Shown: in pieces, positions 55,126-64,000 of the stretch
Layout: each line of letters starts with the position of its first letter
Numbering within the stretch: the first letter of the stretch is position 1
From: CAYLHF01 sp964383365
Lineage (GTDB): Bacteria > Bacteroidota > Rhodothermia > Rhodothermales > UBA10348
Assembly (NCBI GenBank): GCA_964383365.1
Contig: CAYLHF010000002.1
Span: 76,764 to 140,763, forward strand
Length of the DNA stretch: 64,000 bases
Direction: 5' to 3'
Position numbers and translations under genes: made by a program
Notes under the pieces: generated by a model
Seen by the model: only the letters and a program-made list of their open reading frames with translations
Database searches by the model: none
Told to the model about the DNA's origin: nothing

Positions 55126-56487
55126 ATGTTGTCCACGGAAACACGAGCTGGAGCCCGAATGGCACCGTGTGATTATGTCCCACCGGCGTATTCCGGACCG
55201 AGCCGGGAGGAAATCCTCCAGATGCGGGGACGCTACGTCCATCCGTCTCTCTTCGCTCTCTACAAGGAACCCATCATGATCGTGGATGGCCATATGCAGT
55301 GGCTGTTCGATGAGAATGGCGAGCGATATCTTGACATGATTGCCGGGATCGTGACCGTATCGTGCGGCCATTGTCATCCTAAAATTGTCGCCAAGATTCA
55401 GGAACAGGTCGCTCGACTCCAGCATGCGACGACGATTTATCTCCATCCGCATCTTCCTCTGTTGTCAGAGAAACTGGCGACCAAAATGCCGGAAGGACTC
55501 GACGTTACGTATTTCGTCAACAGCGGGAGCGAGGCCAACGAACTGGCAATCAATATGGCCCGTGCGTTTACCGGGAATACGGACGTTATCGCCCTCAGAA
55601 ATGCCTACCACGGTATGTCGTCCACGTCGGCGGGCCTCACATCACACCACACATGGAAACGGGATCTGCCACAGGGAACGCGCATTCACCACGCCATCTG
55701 CCCGGATCCGTACCGGAATCCGTTCGACGGTACACCGGAAGAAATCGCCCATAAGAGCGCCGAAGACCTTCGAGACCTGATTCGTTTCTCTACACCGGGA
55801 CAGGTTGCTGCTTTCATCGCCGAGCCAATACAGGGAGTGGGCGGTGCGACGCAGGGAGCGCCAAACTATCTCCGTGAAGCCTATGCGATTATACGCAATC
55901 ACGGTGGCCTGTGCATCGCCGACGAGGTGCAAACCGGTTTTGGAAGGACCGGCGAGCATTACTGGGGTTTCGAGCATTATGATGTTACACCGGATATGGT
56001 CGTCATGGCCAAAGGAATAGGAAACGGGGTTCCCATGGCCGCTGTTACGACCACCCGGGAAATTGCCGATGCGTTTACGAATCGACTCCACTTCAATACC
56101 TACGGTGGTAATCCGGTCAGTATGGCGGCCGGTCTGGCCGTGCTCGATGTCATCGAAGAGGATGGCCTTCAGGAAAATGCCCTTCGGGTAGGCAACCGGC
56201 TCAAGGAAGGATTGGAAGGTCTTATGCAGGACCATCCGTTGATTGGCGATGTGCGGGGGATGGGACTCATGCTGGGTGTGGAACTCGTCAAAGATCGGTC
56301 TACACGAGAACCCGCACCGGCAGAGACCGCTCAACTTCTGGAGGAGGCCCGTTCTCGCGGCATTCTCCTCGGAAAGGGCGGACTCTACGGAAACGTACTC
56401 AGAATCAAACCACCCATGTGCATCACGCTAGAAGACGCCGATTTCACGGTCGCTGTTCTGGATGAATCATTGAGAGCAATGGCATAA
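55126..56487 (+). CDS. Class III PLP aminotransferase, AGXT2-like (beta-alanine or 3-aminoisobutyrate:pyruvate type)
   Basis: A 453-residue PLP enzyme. It has NSGSEANELAINMARAFTG (132-150), the ADEVQTGFGRTG block (265-276) and the PLP Lys296 in VVMAKGIGNGVPM. The Ala-glyoxylate/AGXT2-like group moves the amino group of beta-alanine or 3-aminoisobutyrate to pyruvate, giving malonate semialdehyde or methylmalonate semialdehyde. This is a fit with the MmsA gene downstream. GGAG lies five bases before the ATG at 55126. The exact amino acceptor is inferred. Confidence 0.88.
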   Translation: MLSTETRAGARMAPCDYVPPAYSGPSREEILQMRGRYVHPSLFALYKEPIMIVDGHMQWLFDENGERYLDMIAGIVTVSCGHCHPKIVAKIQEQVARLQHATTIYLHPHLPLLSEKLATKMPEGLDVTYFVNSGSEANELAINMARAFTGNTDVIALRNAYHGMSSTSAGLTSHHTWKRDLPQGTRIHHAICPDPYRNPFDGTPEEIAHKSAEDLRDLIRFSTPGQVAAFIAEPIQGVGGATQGAPNYLREAYAIIRNHGGLCIADEVQTGFGRTGEHYWGFEHYDVTPDMVVMAKGIGNGVPMAAVTTTREIADAFTNRLHFNTYGGNPVSMAAGLAVLDVIEEDGLQENALRVGNRLKEGLEGLMQDHPLIGDVRGMGLMLGVELVKDRSTREPAPAETAQLLEEARSRGILLGKGGLYGNVLRIKPPMCITLEDADFTVAVLDESLRAMA

Positions 56488-56505
56488 TTCCAACGGGTAC
56501 ATACT

Positions 56506-57957
56506 ATGGCATACGATAAAATTGTAACGGGCGGTACGATTGTCACTCCAGGTGGTACGATTACCGGAGACATTGGAATCTCGGGGGAAAAGATTGCGGC
56601 CGTGGGCACCGATCTGGCGGCAGACGCTTCAGGTGCTGAACTGATAGATGCCACGGGTCATTTCGTACTGCCCGGGGTGCTGGACGTGCATGTCCACCTC
56701 GCGCTTCCTTTTTGCGGAACCGTTTCATCGGACGACTATCTGACCGGAACGAGGGCGGGTGCCCGAGGCGGGGTCACAACACTTATTGATTTCGCCATAC
56801 CGTACGCCGGTGACTCTCTTTCTGACGCGGCAGACAACTGGATGAAGAAGGCTGAAGGAAAATCACTCATAGACTATACGTTCCATATCTGCGTCACACG
56901 ATGGGACGAGCACAAGGATCAGATCGAGGGAATGATTGATCGCGGGTTTTCGACGTTCAAGGAGTTCATGATCTACGAATCCGAAGGATGGCAGTCAGAT
57001 GATCGAGCCATGTTTGGAACACTCGAACTCATGAAGAAGCACTCGGCGATGTTGCTTGTTCACGCGGAGTCGGCACGGGTACTCGATGAACTCATCGCCC
57101 GGTATCACACACCGGAGATGATGAATCAGTATGGAGCGCGTCTCCATCCGATGACCCGGCCAAACTACATCGAAGCCGAGGCCATCCAGCGGGCAATTAA
57201 GTGGAGCGAGGTCACGGGCGGCCAACTCTATATCGTCCACATGTCGACAGCCGAAGGGGCCAATCTGGTTCGGGATGCGCAACTGCGGGGGGTACCCGTC
57301 CTGGCCGAGACGTGTGCTCAGTACCTGGTCCTGGACGATTCAGTGTTCGACCAGGAGGACGGTCACCTGTTCGCATGCTGTCCGCAGGTCAAAAAACCGG
57401 CCGATGTTCAACGCCTGTGGAAAGGGATGCGAAGCGGGGAGGTTTCTGTAGTTTCTACGGATACCTGTACGTTTTCCCGAAAACAGAAAGCCATGTGGGA
57501 GGGGGACTTCACAAAGATTCCCATGGGGCTACCGGGACTCGAAACCCTCCTTCCGGTCGTCTATACCCATGGGGTCCGATATGGACGCATTTCGATCGAG
57601 GAAATGGTGCGGAAGTTGTCGACCAATCCGGCGCAGATCATGGGACTGTATCCCCGAAAGGGAGCCATACAGGTGGGTTCAGACGCCGATCTGGTCATTA
57701 TTCATCCAACAAACGAGACCGTCGTAGACCCGGCGGTCATGGAAACCAACGCCGACTGGTCTCCCTACAACGGCTGGTCACTCGCCGGTTTTTCGAGGAC
57801 GACAATTTCGCGTGGAGACGTGATTGTGGACGATTACCGGGTCGTTGGCGAGGCCGGAAGAGGCAAGTGGCTCCCCCGCAGGCACGCCGGACTCCAGGCG
57901 TCGAAACCGTCGAATGGACAACCCTCTGAAACGAAACAGGCAGGAACGATCTTATGA
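56506..57957 (+). CDS. hydA: Dihydropyrimidinase
   Basis: A 483-residue cyclic amidohydrolase that opens dihydrouracil to N-carbamoyl-beta-alanine. The dinuclear metal site is visible: His62 and His64 (DVHVHL), carbamylated Lys152 in FSTFKEFMIYES, His186 (LLVHAES), His245 (YIVHMST), and Asp319 (VSTDTC). The D-hydantoinase-type end is normal. It overlaps the MmsA gene as ATGA. It lies between the aminotransferase and MmsA, so all enzymes of the pathway are in one unit. Confidence 0.95.
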   Translation: MAYDKIVTGGTIVTPGGTITGDIGISGEKIAAVGTDLAADASGAELIDATGHFVLPGVLDVHVHLALPFCGTVSSDDYLTGTRAGARGGVTTLIDFAIPYAGDSLSDAADNWMKKAEGKSLIDYTFHICVTRWDEHKDQIEGMIDRGFSTFKEFMIYESEGWQSDDRAMFGTLELMKKHSAMLLVHAESARVLDELIARYHTPEMMNQYGARLHPMTRPNYIEAEAIQRAIKWSEVTGGQLYIVHMSTAEGANLVRDAQLRGVPVLAETCAQYLVLDDSVFDQEDGHLFACCPQVKKPADVQRLWKGMRSGEVSVVSTDTCTFSRKQKAMWEGDFTKIPMGLPGLETLLPVVYTHGVRYGRISIEEMVRKLSTNPAQIMGLYPRKGAIQVGSDADLVIIHPTNETVVDPAVMETNADWSPYNGWSLAGFSRTTISRGDVIVDDYRVVGEAGRGKWLPRRHAGLQASKPSNGQPSETKQAGTIL

Positions 57958-59426
57958 GCGAAGTGATTTCCGGGCGCAGATTGCCCAATCTTATTGGCGG
58001 TAGTGAGGTCCAGAGTCTCTCCCATCGTTTCCTTCCCGTCGTGAATCCGTCAACGGGTGATGTTCTGGCAGAAGTACCGCTCTCCGCTGCTTCCGATCTG
58101 GATGCTGCGGTATCGACCGCATCCGACGCCCAGAAAGAGTGGGCACTGATGCCGCTGAAAGATCGGGTCCAGGTCTTTTATAAAATGAAAGGTCTGGTAG
58201 AGAACGAAGTCGAACACCTGATGACCGTTCTGTCGGAGGAGAATGGGAAAACCCGTGCCGAGTCTCGGGGAAGTATTCTCCGAGCCGTTGAGTGTATGGA
58301 GTTTGCGGCAAGTCTTCCGCAGATTGCGTCTGGAACGAATCAGCAAGTCAGCCGCGGTGTGGAGTGCCGGACCGCACGGCATCCACTCGGGGTCGTCGCC
58401 GGAATTACGCCCTTTAATTTCCCGTTCATGGTTCCTTTGTGGATGATTCCGATGGCCATCGGGTTGGGAAATGCCTTCATCCTGAAACCCTCTGAACAGA
58501 CCCCGCTGAGTGCCTACGAGATCGCGCGACTACTCGCCGAATCCGGGCTACCGGACGGTCTGTTCTCAGTTGTGAATGGAGATCGCGAGATTGTCGAGGC
58601 GATCTGTGATCATGACGGGATCTCCGCCATTGGATTCGTTGGCTCTACCAGGGTGGCTCGCACCGTTTTCGCGCGCGGATCGGCTGCTGGCAAGCGTGTC
58701 CGGGCTATGGGGGGCGCAAAGAATCATCTCGTCGTGGTGCCTGACGCGAATCCGGAAATGACCGCAACCAACGTCGTAGCATCGGTTACGGGGTGTGCGG
58801 GCCAGCGATGTATGGCTGCCAGTGTACTCGTGGCGGTCGGAGATGTGGAAGAAATTATCGGACTTGTCAAGAAGAAGATGGAGACGCTCCAGGCGGGACA
58901 GGATATTGGTTCGATCATCAGTGAGACTGCGTACAATCGTATTACCGGGTATCTGGAACGGGTTGAAGCCGGTGGGGCCTCGCTGATGTTGGACGGAAGA
59001 AATGCGATCTCTGAGAACGCTCCGGACGGTGGATTTTTCCTCGGGGCCAGCATTATTGACAACGCGACACCGGACCATGAAGCGTCCTGTGATGAAATCT
59101 TTGGTCCGACACTCACCATCATCAGGTGCGATACCCTCGACGAAGCCCTCGCGATTGAAAATGCGAGTCCATACGGAAACGCGGCTGCGATTTACACGTC
59201 TTCCGGCGGTACGGCACAATACTTCGCTGAGCACGCCAGTGCCGGCATGATCGGGGTCAATATCGGAGTACCGGTTCCGAGAGAACCGTTCGCTTTCGGT
59301 GGCTGGAACGATTCAAGTTTCGGTGGTGGGGATATTACCGGTCCTACCGCGGTCGATTTCTGGTCCAAAACGAAGAAGATCACCACCAAATGGTCCGATC
59401 AGCATCGTAGCAACTGGATGTCGTGA
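57954..59426 (+). CDS. mmsA: CoA-acylating methylmalonate/malonate semialdehyde dehydrogenase
   Basis: A 490-residue ALDH-family enzyme. The active-site Cys286 is in GQRCMAAS. The N-terminal ITPFNFPFMVPLWMIPMAIGLGNAFILKPSEQTP is standard. It has MGGAKNHLVVVPDAN where other ALDHs have ELGGKSP, which is typical of the CoA-dependent MmsA/IolA group. It would turn malonate semialdehyde into acetyl-CoA and CO2, the last step of beta-alanine use. It overlaps hydA by four bases and is followed 26 bp later by preT. Confidence 0.94.
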   Translation: MSEVISGRRLPNLIGGSEVQSLSHRFLPVVNPSTGDVLAEVPLSAASDLDAAVSTASDAQKEWALMPLKDRVQVFYKMKGLVENEVEHLMTVLSEENGKTRAESRGSILRAVECMEFAASLPQIASGTNQQVSRGVECRTARHPLGVVAGITPFNFPFMVPLWMIPMAIGLGNAFILKPSEQTPLSAYEIARLLAESGLPDGLFSVVNGDREIVEAICDHDGISAIGFVGSTRVARTVFARGSAAGKRVRAMGGAKNHLVVVPDANPEMTATNVVASVTGCAGQRCMAASVLVAVGDVEEIIGLVKKKMETLQAGQDIGSIISETAYNRITGYLERVEAGGASLMLDGRNAISENAPDGGFFLGASIIDNATPDHEASCDEIFGPTLTIIRCDTLDEALAIENASPYGNAAAIYTSSGGTAQYFAEHASAGMIGVNIGVPVPREPFAFGGWNDSSFGGGDITGPTAVDFWSKTKKITTKWSDQHRSNWMS

Positions 59427-59452
59427 TCAGGAGCGCTGAATAGACGAAGAAA

Positions 59453-60790
59453 ATGACTGACAAAACCCGCCTGTCGAGCGAAGAACTCAGACGCAACTTT
59501 GCTGATCTACATCCTGCGTTCTCGCGAGATGAGGCAGCCGTTGAGGCCGCTCGTTGTCTGTTCTGCTACGACGCACCGTGCACCCGGTCCTGTCCGACCG
59601 GAATAGACGTGCCCCGGTTCATTCGACAGATTCTCCACGACGATGTCCAGAGCGCAGGAGATACCATTTTCTCTGAAAATATTCTCGGTGGTTCCTGCGC
59701 GCGCGCCTGTCCGACGGAAGTCCTGTGTGAGGGGGCGTGTGTAGATCGGACACTTCTCAACGCTCCCGTGGCAATCGGACGTCTTCAACGGTACGCGACC
59801 GACCACGCCTCAAAAGACAAGATGTCGTCTTTTCAACCCGGTATAGCTTCCGGTAAACAGGTTGCCGTCGTAGGGTCCGGTCCGGCAGGAATGTCGTGTG
59901 CCGCGACGCTTCGACAAGCGGGCCATGCTGTGACGATATTCGAGGCACGCGACATTCCGGGGGGACTGAATACCCTCGGCATCGCCGCCTACAAGATCAC
60001 CACCGATTTTGCACTTTCCGAGTGGAGAGCCGTTGAATCTATGGGGGTCGACGTTGAACTCAATACGCCAGTCGATTCGGATCGGTTGTCCGAACTACGG
60101 GCCACTTTCGACGCGGTATTTATCGGTGTAGGACTGGGTAAAACGGCCTGTCTGGGTGTTCCCGGAGAACGACTGTCGGGTGTGGTCGAGGCACTGGATT
60201 TCATATTCCAGACCCATACCGGGCCTCTGGAAGAGTGTGTGGTAGGACGAAAGGTGGTCGTTATCGGCGCCGGTAACACGGCAGTCGATGTCGCTACCGA
60301 GGCCGTTCGGTTGGGTGCCGAGTCTGTCACCATCGTGTATCGTAGAAGCCGAGCAGAGATGTCGGCCTTCGACTATGAATACCGATTGGCCCTCAAGGAC
60401 GGAATTCGGTTCCATTGGCATACGCAACCGGTCGGTTTTCTGGGAATGAACGGCGCCCTGTGTGGAGTACAGACCCAGAAAATGAATCCGATCGGAACCG
60501 GTAGAAGTGGTCAACTGGAGCCGATTCCCGACAGCATGGCTACGGTCGAGTGTGATATGGCCATTCAGGCTCTCGGACAGTCACCCGTCCTCGGACTGGT
60601 TCTTCGAGAAGAGGGGGTCAGGATTGAGGAAGGAAAACTACGAATCGACCCAACATCCGGTGCCACCGGAGCAGACGGCCTGTTTGCCGGTGGAGATTGC
60701 ACCAGCGGGGGTGCGGAGATCGTCGATGCAGTCGAAGAAGGGAAGAGAGCCGCACGTGGAATTATTGACTATCTCGGAGGATTGGAATGA
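59453..60790 (+). CDS. preT: NAD(P)-dependent dihydropyrimidine dehydrogenase subunit PreT
   Basis: A 445-residue iron-sulfur/FAD protein, the electron-input subunit. The N-terminal part has Cys-rich CLFCYDAPCTRSCPTGIDVPRFI and GGSCARACPTEVLCEGACV, for 4Fe-4S clusters. The FAD motif VAVVGSGPAGMSCA and the NAD motif VVVIGAGNTAVDVA follow, and GLFAGGDCTSGGAEIVDAVEEGKRAARGI is at the C-terminal end. It overlaps preA as ATGA. The two form an enzyme that reduces uracil or thymine to the dihydro form, or the reverse. Confidence 0.94.
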   Translation: MTDKTRLSSEELRRNFADLHPAFSRDEAAVEAARCLFCYDAPCTRSCPTGIDVPRFIRQILHDDVQSAGDTIFSENILGGSCARACPTEVLCEGACVDRTLLNAPVAIGRLQRYATDHASKDKMSSFQPGIASGKQVAVVGSGPAGMSCAATLRQAGHAVTIFEARDIPGGLNTLGIAAYKITTDFALSEWRAVESMGVDVELNTPVDSDRLSELRATFDAVFIGVGLGKTACLGVPGERLSGVVEALDFIFQTHTGPLEECVVGRKVVVIGAGNTAVDVATEAVRLGAESVTIVYRRSRAEMSAFDYEYRLALKDGIRFHWHTQPVGFLGMNGALCGVQTQKMNPIGTGRSGQLEPIPDSMATVECDMAIQALGQSPVLGLVLREEGVRIEEGKLRIDPTSGATGADGLFAGGDCTSGGAEIVDAVEEGKRAARGIIDYLGGLE

Positions 60791-62211
60791 GTGATAACGA
60801 TGTGGGCCGCTCGCCGGCCGCTACCCGCCCTGATCTCTCCAGCAATCTCGCCGGTATCCGTTCACCCAATCCGTTCTGGCTGGCGAGCGGCCCACCAACC
60901 AACTCTGCCTACCAGGTTCGACGAGCATTCGAAGCCGGATGGGGAGGAGTCGTCTGGAAGACACTCGGACACGAAGCTATCGTAAATGTATCCTCCAGGT
61001 ACGGCGCATTCGATTACGACGGTCGAAAAATCGCTGGTTTCAATAACATCGAATTGATAACGGATCGGACTCTCGAGACGAATCTCGAGGAAATCCGTCA
61101 GATAAAAAGGGAGTTCCCCAATCATGCCGTCGTCGTGTCCTTGATGGTAGAGTCGAAGCAGGAGGCCTGGCACGATATCGTACAGCGGGTGGAGGATACC
61201 GGATGTGACGGTTTGGAGCTGAATTTTGGATGTCCTCACGGAATGAGCGAACGGGGTATGGGTTCGGCCGTGGGGCAGGTGCCAGAGTACACGGAGATGG
61301 TCACGAACTGGGCCAAGGAGGTTGCTACTACACCGGTACTGGTGAAACTGACTCCAAACGTCGGTGACATTCGATTTCCCGGCCGTGCAGCTCGAGATGG
61401 AGGAGCGGATGGTATTTCCCTCATTAACACCATTAACTCGATTATGGGTGTCGACCTGGACACGTTTACGCCGCGCCCGACCGTAGCCGGGCGCGGCTCG
61501 CATGGAGGATACTGTGGACCCGCGGTTCGACCTATCGCCCTGAACATGGTTCAGCAAATCGTGTCCGACGGTGCCATCGATCTTCCGGTGTCTGGTATCG
61601 GAGGTATTCAGGCCTGGCAGGACGTGGTTGAGTTCATGCTGCTCGGTGCCGGAAATGTACAGGTATGCACTGCCGCCATGCATTATGGATTTCGTATTGT
61701 CGAGCAGTTGTCCTCCGGTCTCGAGACGTGGATGATGCGCCATGACTTTTCGTCGCTCGATGAATTTATCGGTCGCACGGCTCCTCTGGTTGGCGACTGG
61801 GCCGATCTGGATCTGGGGTTCAAAGTCGTCGCCGAGATCGATCAGGAAAAATGTATCAACTGCGGCGTCTGTTATATCGCCTGTGAAGACGGTGCTCATC
61901 AGTCGATTACCAGAACTCAGATAGATGACGGAGATTATTCGGATCGGTCCTTCCGGAGCGGTGGTCAGCGCGTAGTGGCAGGAGCCGGATCTGCCAGGCA
62001 TTCCGCGACCGGAGAATCGTATGTGAACCGTTACGAGATCAAGCAGGACACCTGCGTCGGATGTAATCTCTGTTCACTGGTTTGTCCCGTCTCTGGATGT
62101 ATAAACATGGTTGAAAAAGCGCCCGTTATTCCAAATATTACCTGGCGAGCGTATCAGGACAAGCTTTCGAGGGGTGAAATGAAGCCCATCGAGCCTCCTG
62201 CTCATATCTGA
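60787..62211 (+). CDS. preA: NAD-dependent dihydropyrimidine dehydrogenase subunit PreA
   Basis: A 474-residue FMN-containing catalytic subunit. The DHODH-like barrel has NFGCPHGMSERGMGSAVGQ with catalytic Cys149, and GIGGIQAWQDVVEFMLLGAGNVQVCTAAM near the phosphate site. The C-terminus carries two 4Fe-4S motifs: CINCGVCYIACEDGAHQ (Cys356, 359, 362, 366) and CVGCNLCSLVCPVSGCINM (Cys423, 426, 429, 433). The 56-residue spacer between them looks longer than in the 411-residue E. coli protein, so the gene may have an insertion here. It is the last gene of the pathway. Confidence 0.95.
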   Translation: MSDNDVGRSPAATRPDLSSNLAGIRSPNPFWLASGPPTNSAYQVRRAFEAGWGGVVWKTLGHEAIVNVSSRYGAFDYDGRKIAGFNNIELITDRTLETNLEEIRQIKREFPNHAVVVSLMVESKQEAWHDIVQRVEDTGCDGLELNFGCPHGMSERGMGSAVGQVPEYTEMVTNWAKEVATTPVLVKLTPNVGDIRFPGRAARDGGADGISLINTINSIMGVDLDTFTPRPTVAGRGSHGGYCGPAVRPIALNMVQQIVSDGAIDLPVSGIGGIQAWQDVVEFMLLGAGNVQVCTAAMHYGFRIVEQLSSGLETWMMRHDFSSLDEFIGRTAPLVGDWADLDLGFKVVAEIDQEKCINCGVCYIACEDGAHQSITRTQIDDGDYSDRSFRSGGQRVVAGAGSARHSATGESYVNRYEIKQDTCVGCNLCSLVCPVSGCINMVEKAPVIPNITWRAYQDKLSRGEMKPIEPPAHI

Positions 62212-62313
62212 TTAAAATCCCTGTCGCCGCCTGATGTAGGGAATATCCCGGCAGACGTGAGCGGAGAAATATCTTATCATACAGCGAGACTTATCTGTTT
62301 TCTGTGATCCGTA

Positions 62314-64000
62314 ATGACCGATCGCAATCGTACCGAAAGCCTGATCTCCTCCCTGTCTGGCAGTAATCAGGACGCGGTCCATAGGGATCGAGACTGCTCA
62401 GAATCCCCCCCTCCATCCGTTCTAGACCCGTCCGTAGTATCAGCAGACGAGCATCGACGACTTATAGAAGTGACTCGATGGTTGCAGGAGTCACAGACCC
62501 TGACCCGGACAGGTAGTTTTGTTGTCGATCTGGAGAAGAATACGTGGTACGGATCCGAAAATTTGTATGTACTGCTGGATGTTCATCGTCCGTCGGAACG
62601 CGATGTAGAACACCTGAAAGCCCGTATCCATCCAGATGACCGAGAACAGACGATTACGACCTTTTTAGAGGGTATTTCCAGGAGGGATGACGACTTCGAT
62701 CTGGAGTTTCGCCTCGTACGTAAGCGCGACGACCGGCCCATCTGGCTGCACTGTGTCGCATTCGTCCGGACGAATGAACGCACGTCTGGCACGGAGCTCA
62801 TCGGTACCGTACAGGACATAACAAGTCGAAAAACGGAACTGCTTGAACTCGAACAATGGCGATCCATTTTCGAGTATGGTGGCTGGGGCGTCGTCACAGC
62901 TGAGCCCGAAAGCCACCAAATTCTTCTGTGCAACCAGGCCTTTGCAGATATGCACGGATACACTACGAAGGAACTTCAACAGCTGACCTTGCATGCGATT
63001 CTGCCGCCTGAAGAGCAAGCATTACTCTCGGAACAGAGTTCCATAATCAACTCAGAAAACAGGCATGTCGTCGAATCGATACACCTTCGTAAAGACGGCA
63101 CGCGGTTTCCCGTCCTGAGTGACGTTTCTGGAATCCGATCAGACACGGGCCAACTGCTCTTCAGGGCTGCCAGCGTTCAGGATTTAACCAAACAGAAAGC
63201 CCTCGACAAAGATCGGAGAGCTCTCGACCATGAGTTGTTCCGGCTTCAAAAAGCAGAAAGCCTGGAGGTAATGTCCGGTGGAGTCGCCCACGACTTCAAC
63301 AACCTCCTGATGACGATTATCGGAAACGTCGCCATGGCCACCGAGGACCTCTCGCCCGCGCACCCGGTTCAGGAGTTTCTTTCACCGATACGCACCGCCG
63401 CCCACCAGGCATCGGACCTGTCGAGGAAACTCCTTTCGTACACCGGTGAGGAGGAGACCTCCCTCCAACAGATTGTTTTCTCGGATCTCGTCCATGAGGT
63501 CTTTGATATCGTTCGATCAACTATTCCGATCACAACCGAGTTGGCTTTTCATGGATCAAAATCCTGCTTCCCACTTGTCGCTGACCCGATTCAATTACGT
63601 CAACTACTCTTGAATCTAATCATTAACGCATCGGAGGCAATCGGTTCGGATGCCGGGCTCATCCAGATTTCCTCCACGTGCAAGATGATAGATGAGAGCG
63701 ATTACGCCGACTATTGCCGTAACGAAAGCACGGTTATGAATGCCACCCGGCATCACGGAAGTTTCACCGTCCTGACTGTTGAGGACAACGGCCCGGGAAT
63801 CGAGCCATCGCTTAGACATCGCATTTTCGATCCGTTCTACTCGACGAAATTTACCGGGAGGGGACTCGGACTCGCGGTAGTAGTTGGCGTCGTTAGAAGT
63901 CACATGGGGCTGATGCAGGTTGCGTCCGACTCCGAGCGGGGGACCCTCTTTAATATTTACCTACCCAATCAGATGCCGGCCGCACACAACGATTCAGCGA
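62314..64000 (+). CDS. PAS-PAS sensor histidine kinase, 3' truncated
   Basis: 562 codons are visible and the frame is still open at the window end. There is a polar N-terminal stretch, then two PAS-type domains (about residues 55-170 and 182-295, with QDITSRK and QDLTKQK as typical PAS/PAC ends) and an NtrB-like phosphoacceptor helix LEVMSGGVAHDFNNLLMTIIGN. The ATPase domain has LLLNLIINASEAIG (N box), VEDNGPGIE (G1), and FDPFYSTKFTGRGLGLAVV (F and G2). No membrane segment is visible. A receiver could follow outside the window. It begins 102 bp after preA, so it could sense or regulate pyrimidine use; that is inference only. Confidence 0.88.
   Translation, partial: MTDRNRTESLISSLSGSNQDAVHRDRDCSESPPPSVLDPSVVSADEHRRLIEVTRWLQESQTLTRTGSFVVDLEKNTWYGSENLYVLLDVHRPSERDVEHLKARIHPDDREQTITTFLEGISRRDDDFDLEFRLVRKRDDRPIWLHCVAFVRTNERTSGTELIGTVQDITSRKTELLELEQWRSIFEYGGWGVVTAEPESHQILLCNQAFADMHGYTTKELQQLTLHAILPPEEQALLSEQSSIINSENRHVVESIHLRKDGTRFPVLSDVSGIRSDTGQLLFRAASVQDLTKQKALDKDRRALDHELFRLQKAESLEVMSGGVAHDFNNLLMTIIGNVAMATEDLSPAHPVQEFLSPIRTAAHQASDLSRKLLSYTGEEETSLQQIVFSDLVHEVFDIVRSTIPITTELAFHGSKSCFPLVADPIQLRQLLLNLIINASEAIGSDAGLIQISSTCKMIDESDYADYCRNESTVMNATRHHGSFTVLTVEDNGPGIEPSLRHRIFDPFYSTKFTGRGLGLAVVVGVVRSHMGLMQVASDSERGTLFNIYLPNQMPAAHNDSA

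Overview
The window looks like a chromosomal segment of a marine member of the Bacteroidota/Rhodothermota (Rhodothermia-like) lineage, probably a draft or metagenome-assembled genome. Three things point there. The 3' end of a PorX-type response regulator lies next to tsaE. A very large subtilase carries a type IX secretion (T9SS) C-terminal sorting domain. A GldA/GldF/GldG-like ABC locus is followed by a DUF4340 gene. Several genes start with GTG or TTG and few have a strong Shine-Dalgarno sequence, which fits this phylum. Two runs of exactly 100 N (3274-3373 and 15053-15152) are scaffold gaps, and both fall inside short tandem repeats within genes (rho and a ChaN-like gene).

Layout. 1-4705 (+): porX end, tsaE, folC, rho. 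4706-22202 (almost all -): MFS transporter, htpG, DUF4340/GldG-like/permease/ATPase locus, a small acidic gene with its own terminator, an M49-like metallopeptidase lipoprotein, a ChaN-like protein, a DEAD-box helicase, then the fatty-acid/phospholipid block fabG-fabD-fabH-plsX-rpmF-yceD. 22203-22957 is a gene-free region that may hold the replication origin. 22958-25703 (+): dnaA, dnaN. 25715-27503 (-): a sigma factor and a probable membrane-bound partner. 27863-32443 (+): rplM, rpsI, rpsB, tsf, pyrH, frr and tRNA-Ser(GGA), with two strong terminators. 32879-38293 (+): yicC, gmk, coaBC, a uracil-DNA glycosylase homologue and dnaB. 38373-42000: SpoIIE-type phosphatase, TerC, a DUF4249-like lipoprotein, then the start of the subtilase.

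41599-51042 joins a T9SS-exported 1597-residue subtilase to a signalling set: a NarL-type sensor kinase, a regulator with the unusual order receiver-LuxR helix-turn-helix-receiver, and a protein that looks like a degenerate receiver plus catalytically dead histidine kinase. 51112-62211 encodes sodium-solute and NCS1 transporters and what appears to be a complete reductive pyrimidine route. In that route PreT/PreA make dihydrouracil, dihydropyrimidinase makes N-carbamoyl-beta-alanine, beta-ureidopropionase makes beta-alanine, an AGXT2-like transaminase makes malonate semialdehyde, and a CoA-acylating MmsA makes acetyl-CoA. The window ends inside a PAS-PAS histidine kinase.

Most of the window is conserved housekeeping. 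The parts that deserve a second look are the signalling set with a pseudokinase, the uracil-DNA glycosylase homologue without its iron-sulfur cysteines, the two repeat-rich proteins broken by assembly gaps, the Met/His-rich repeat of the ChaN protein, and the sigma/partner pair beside dnaN.
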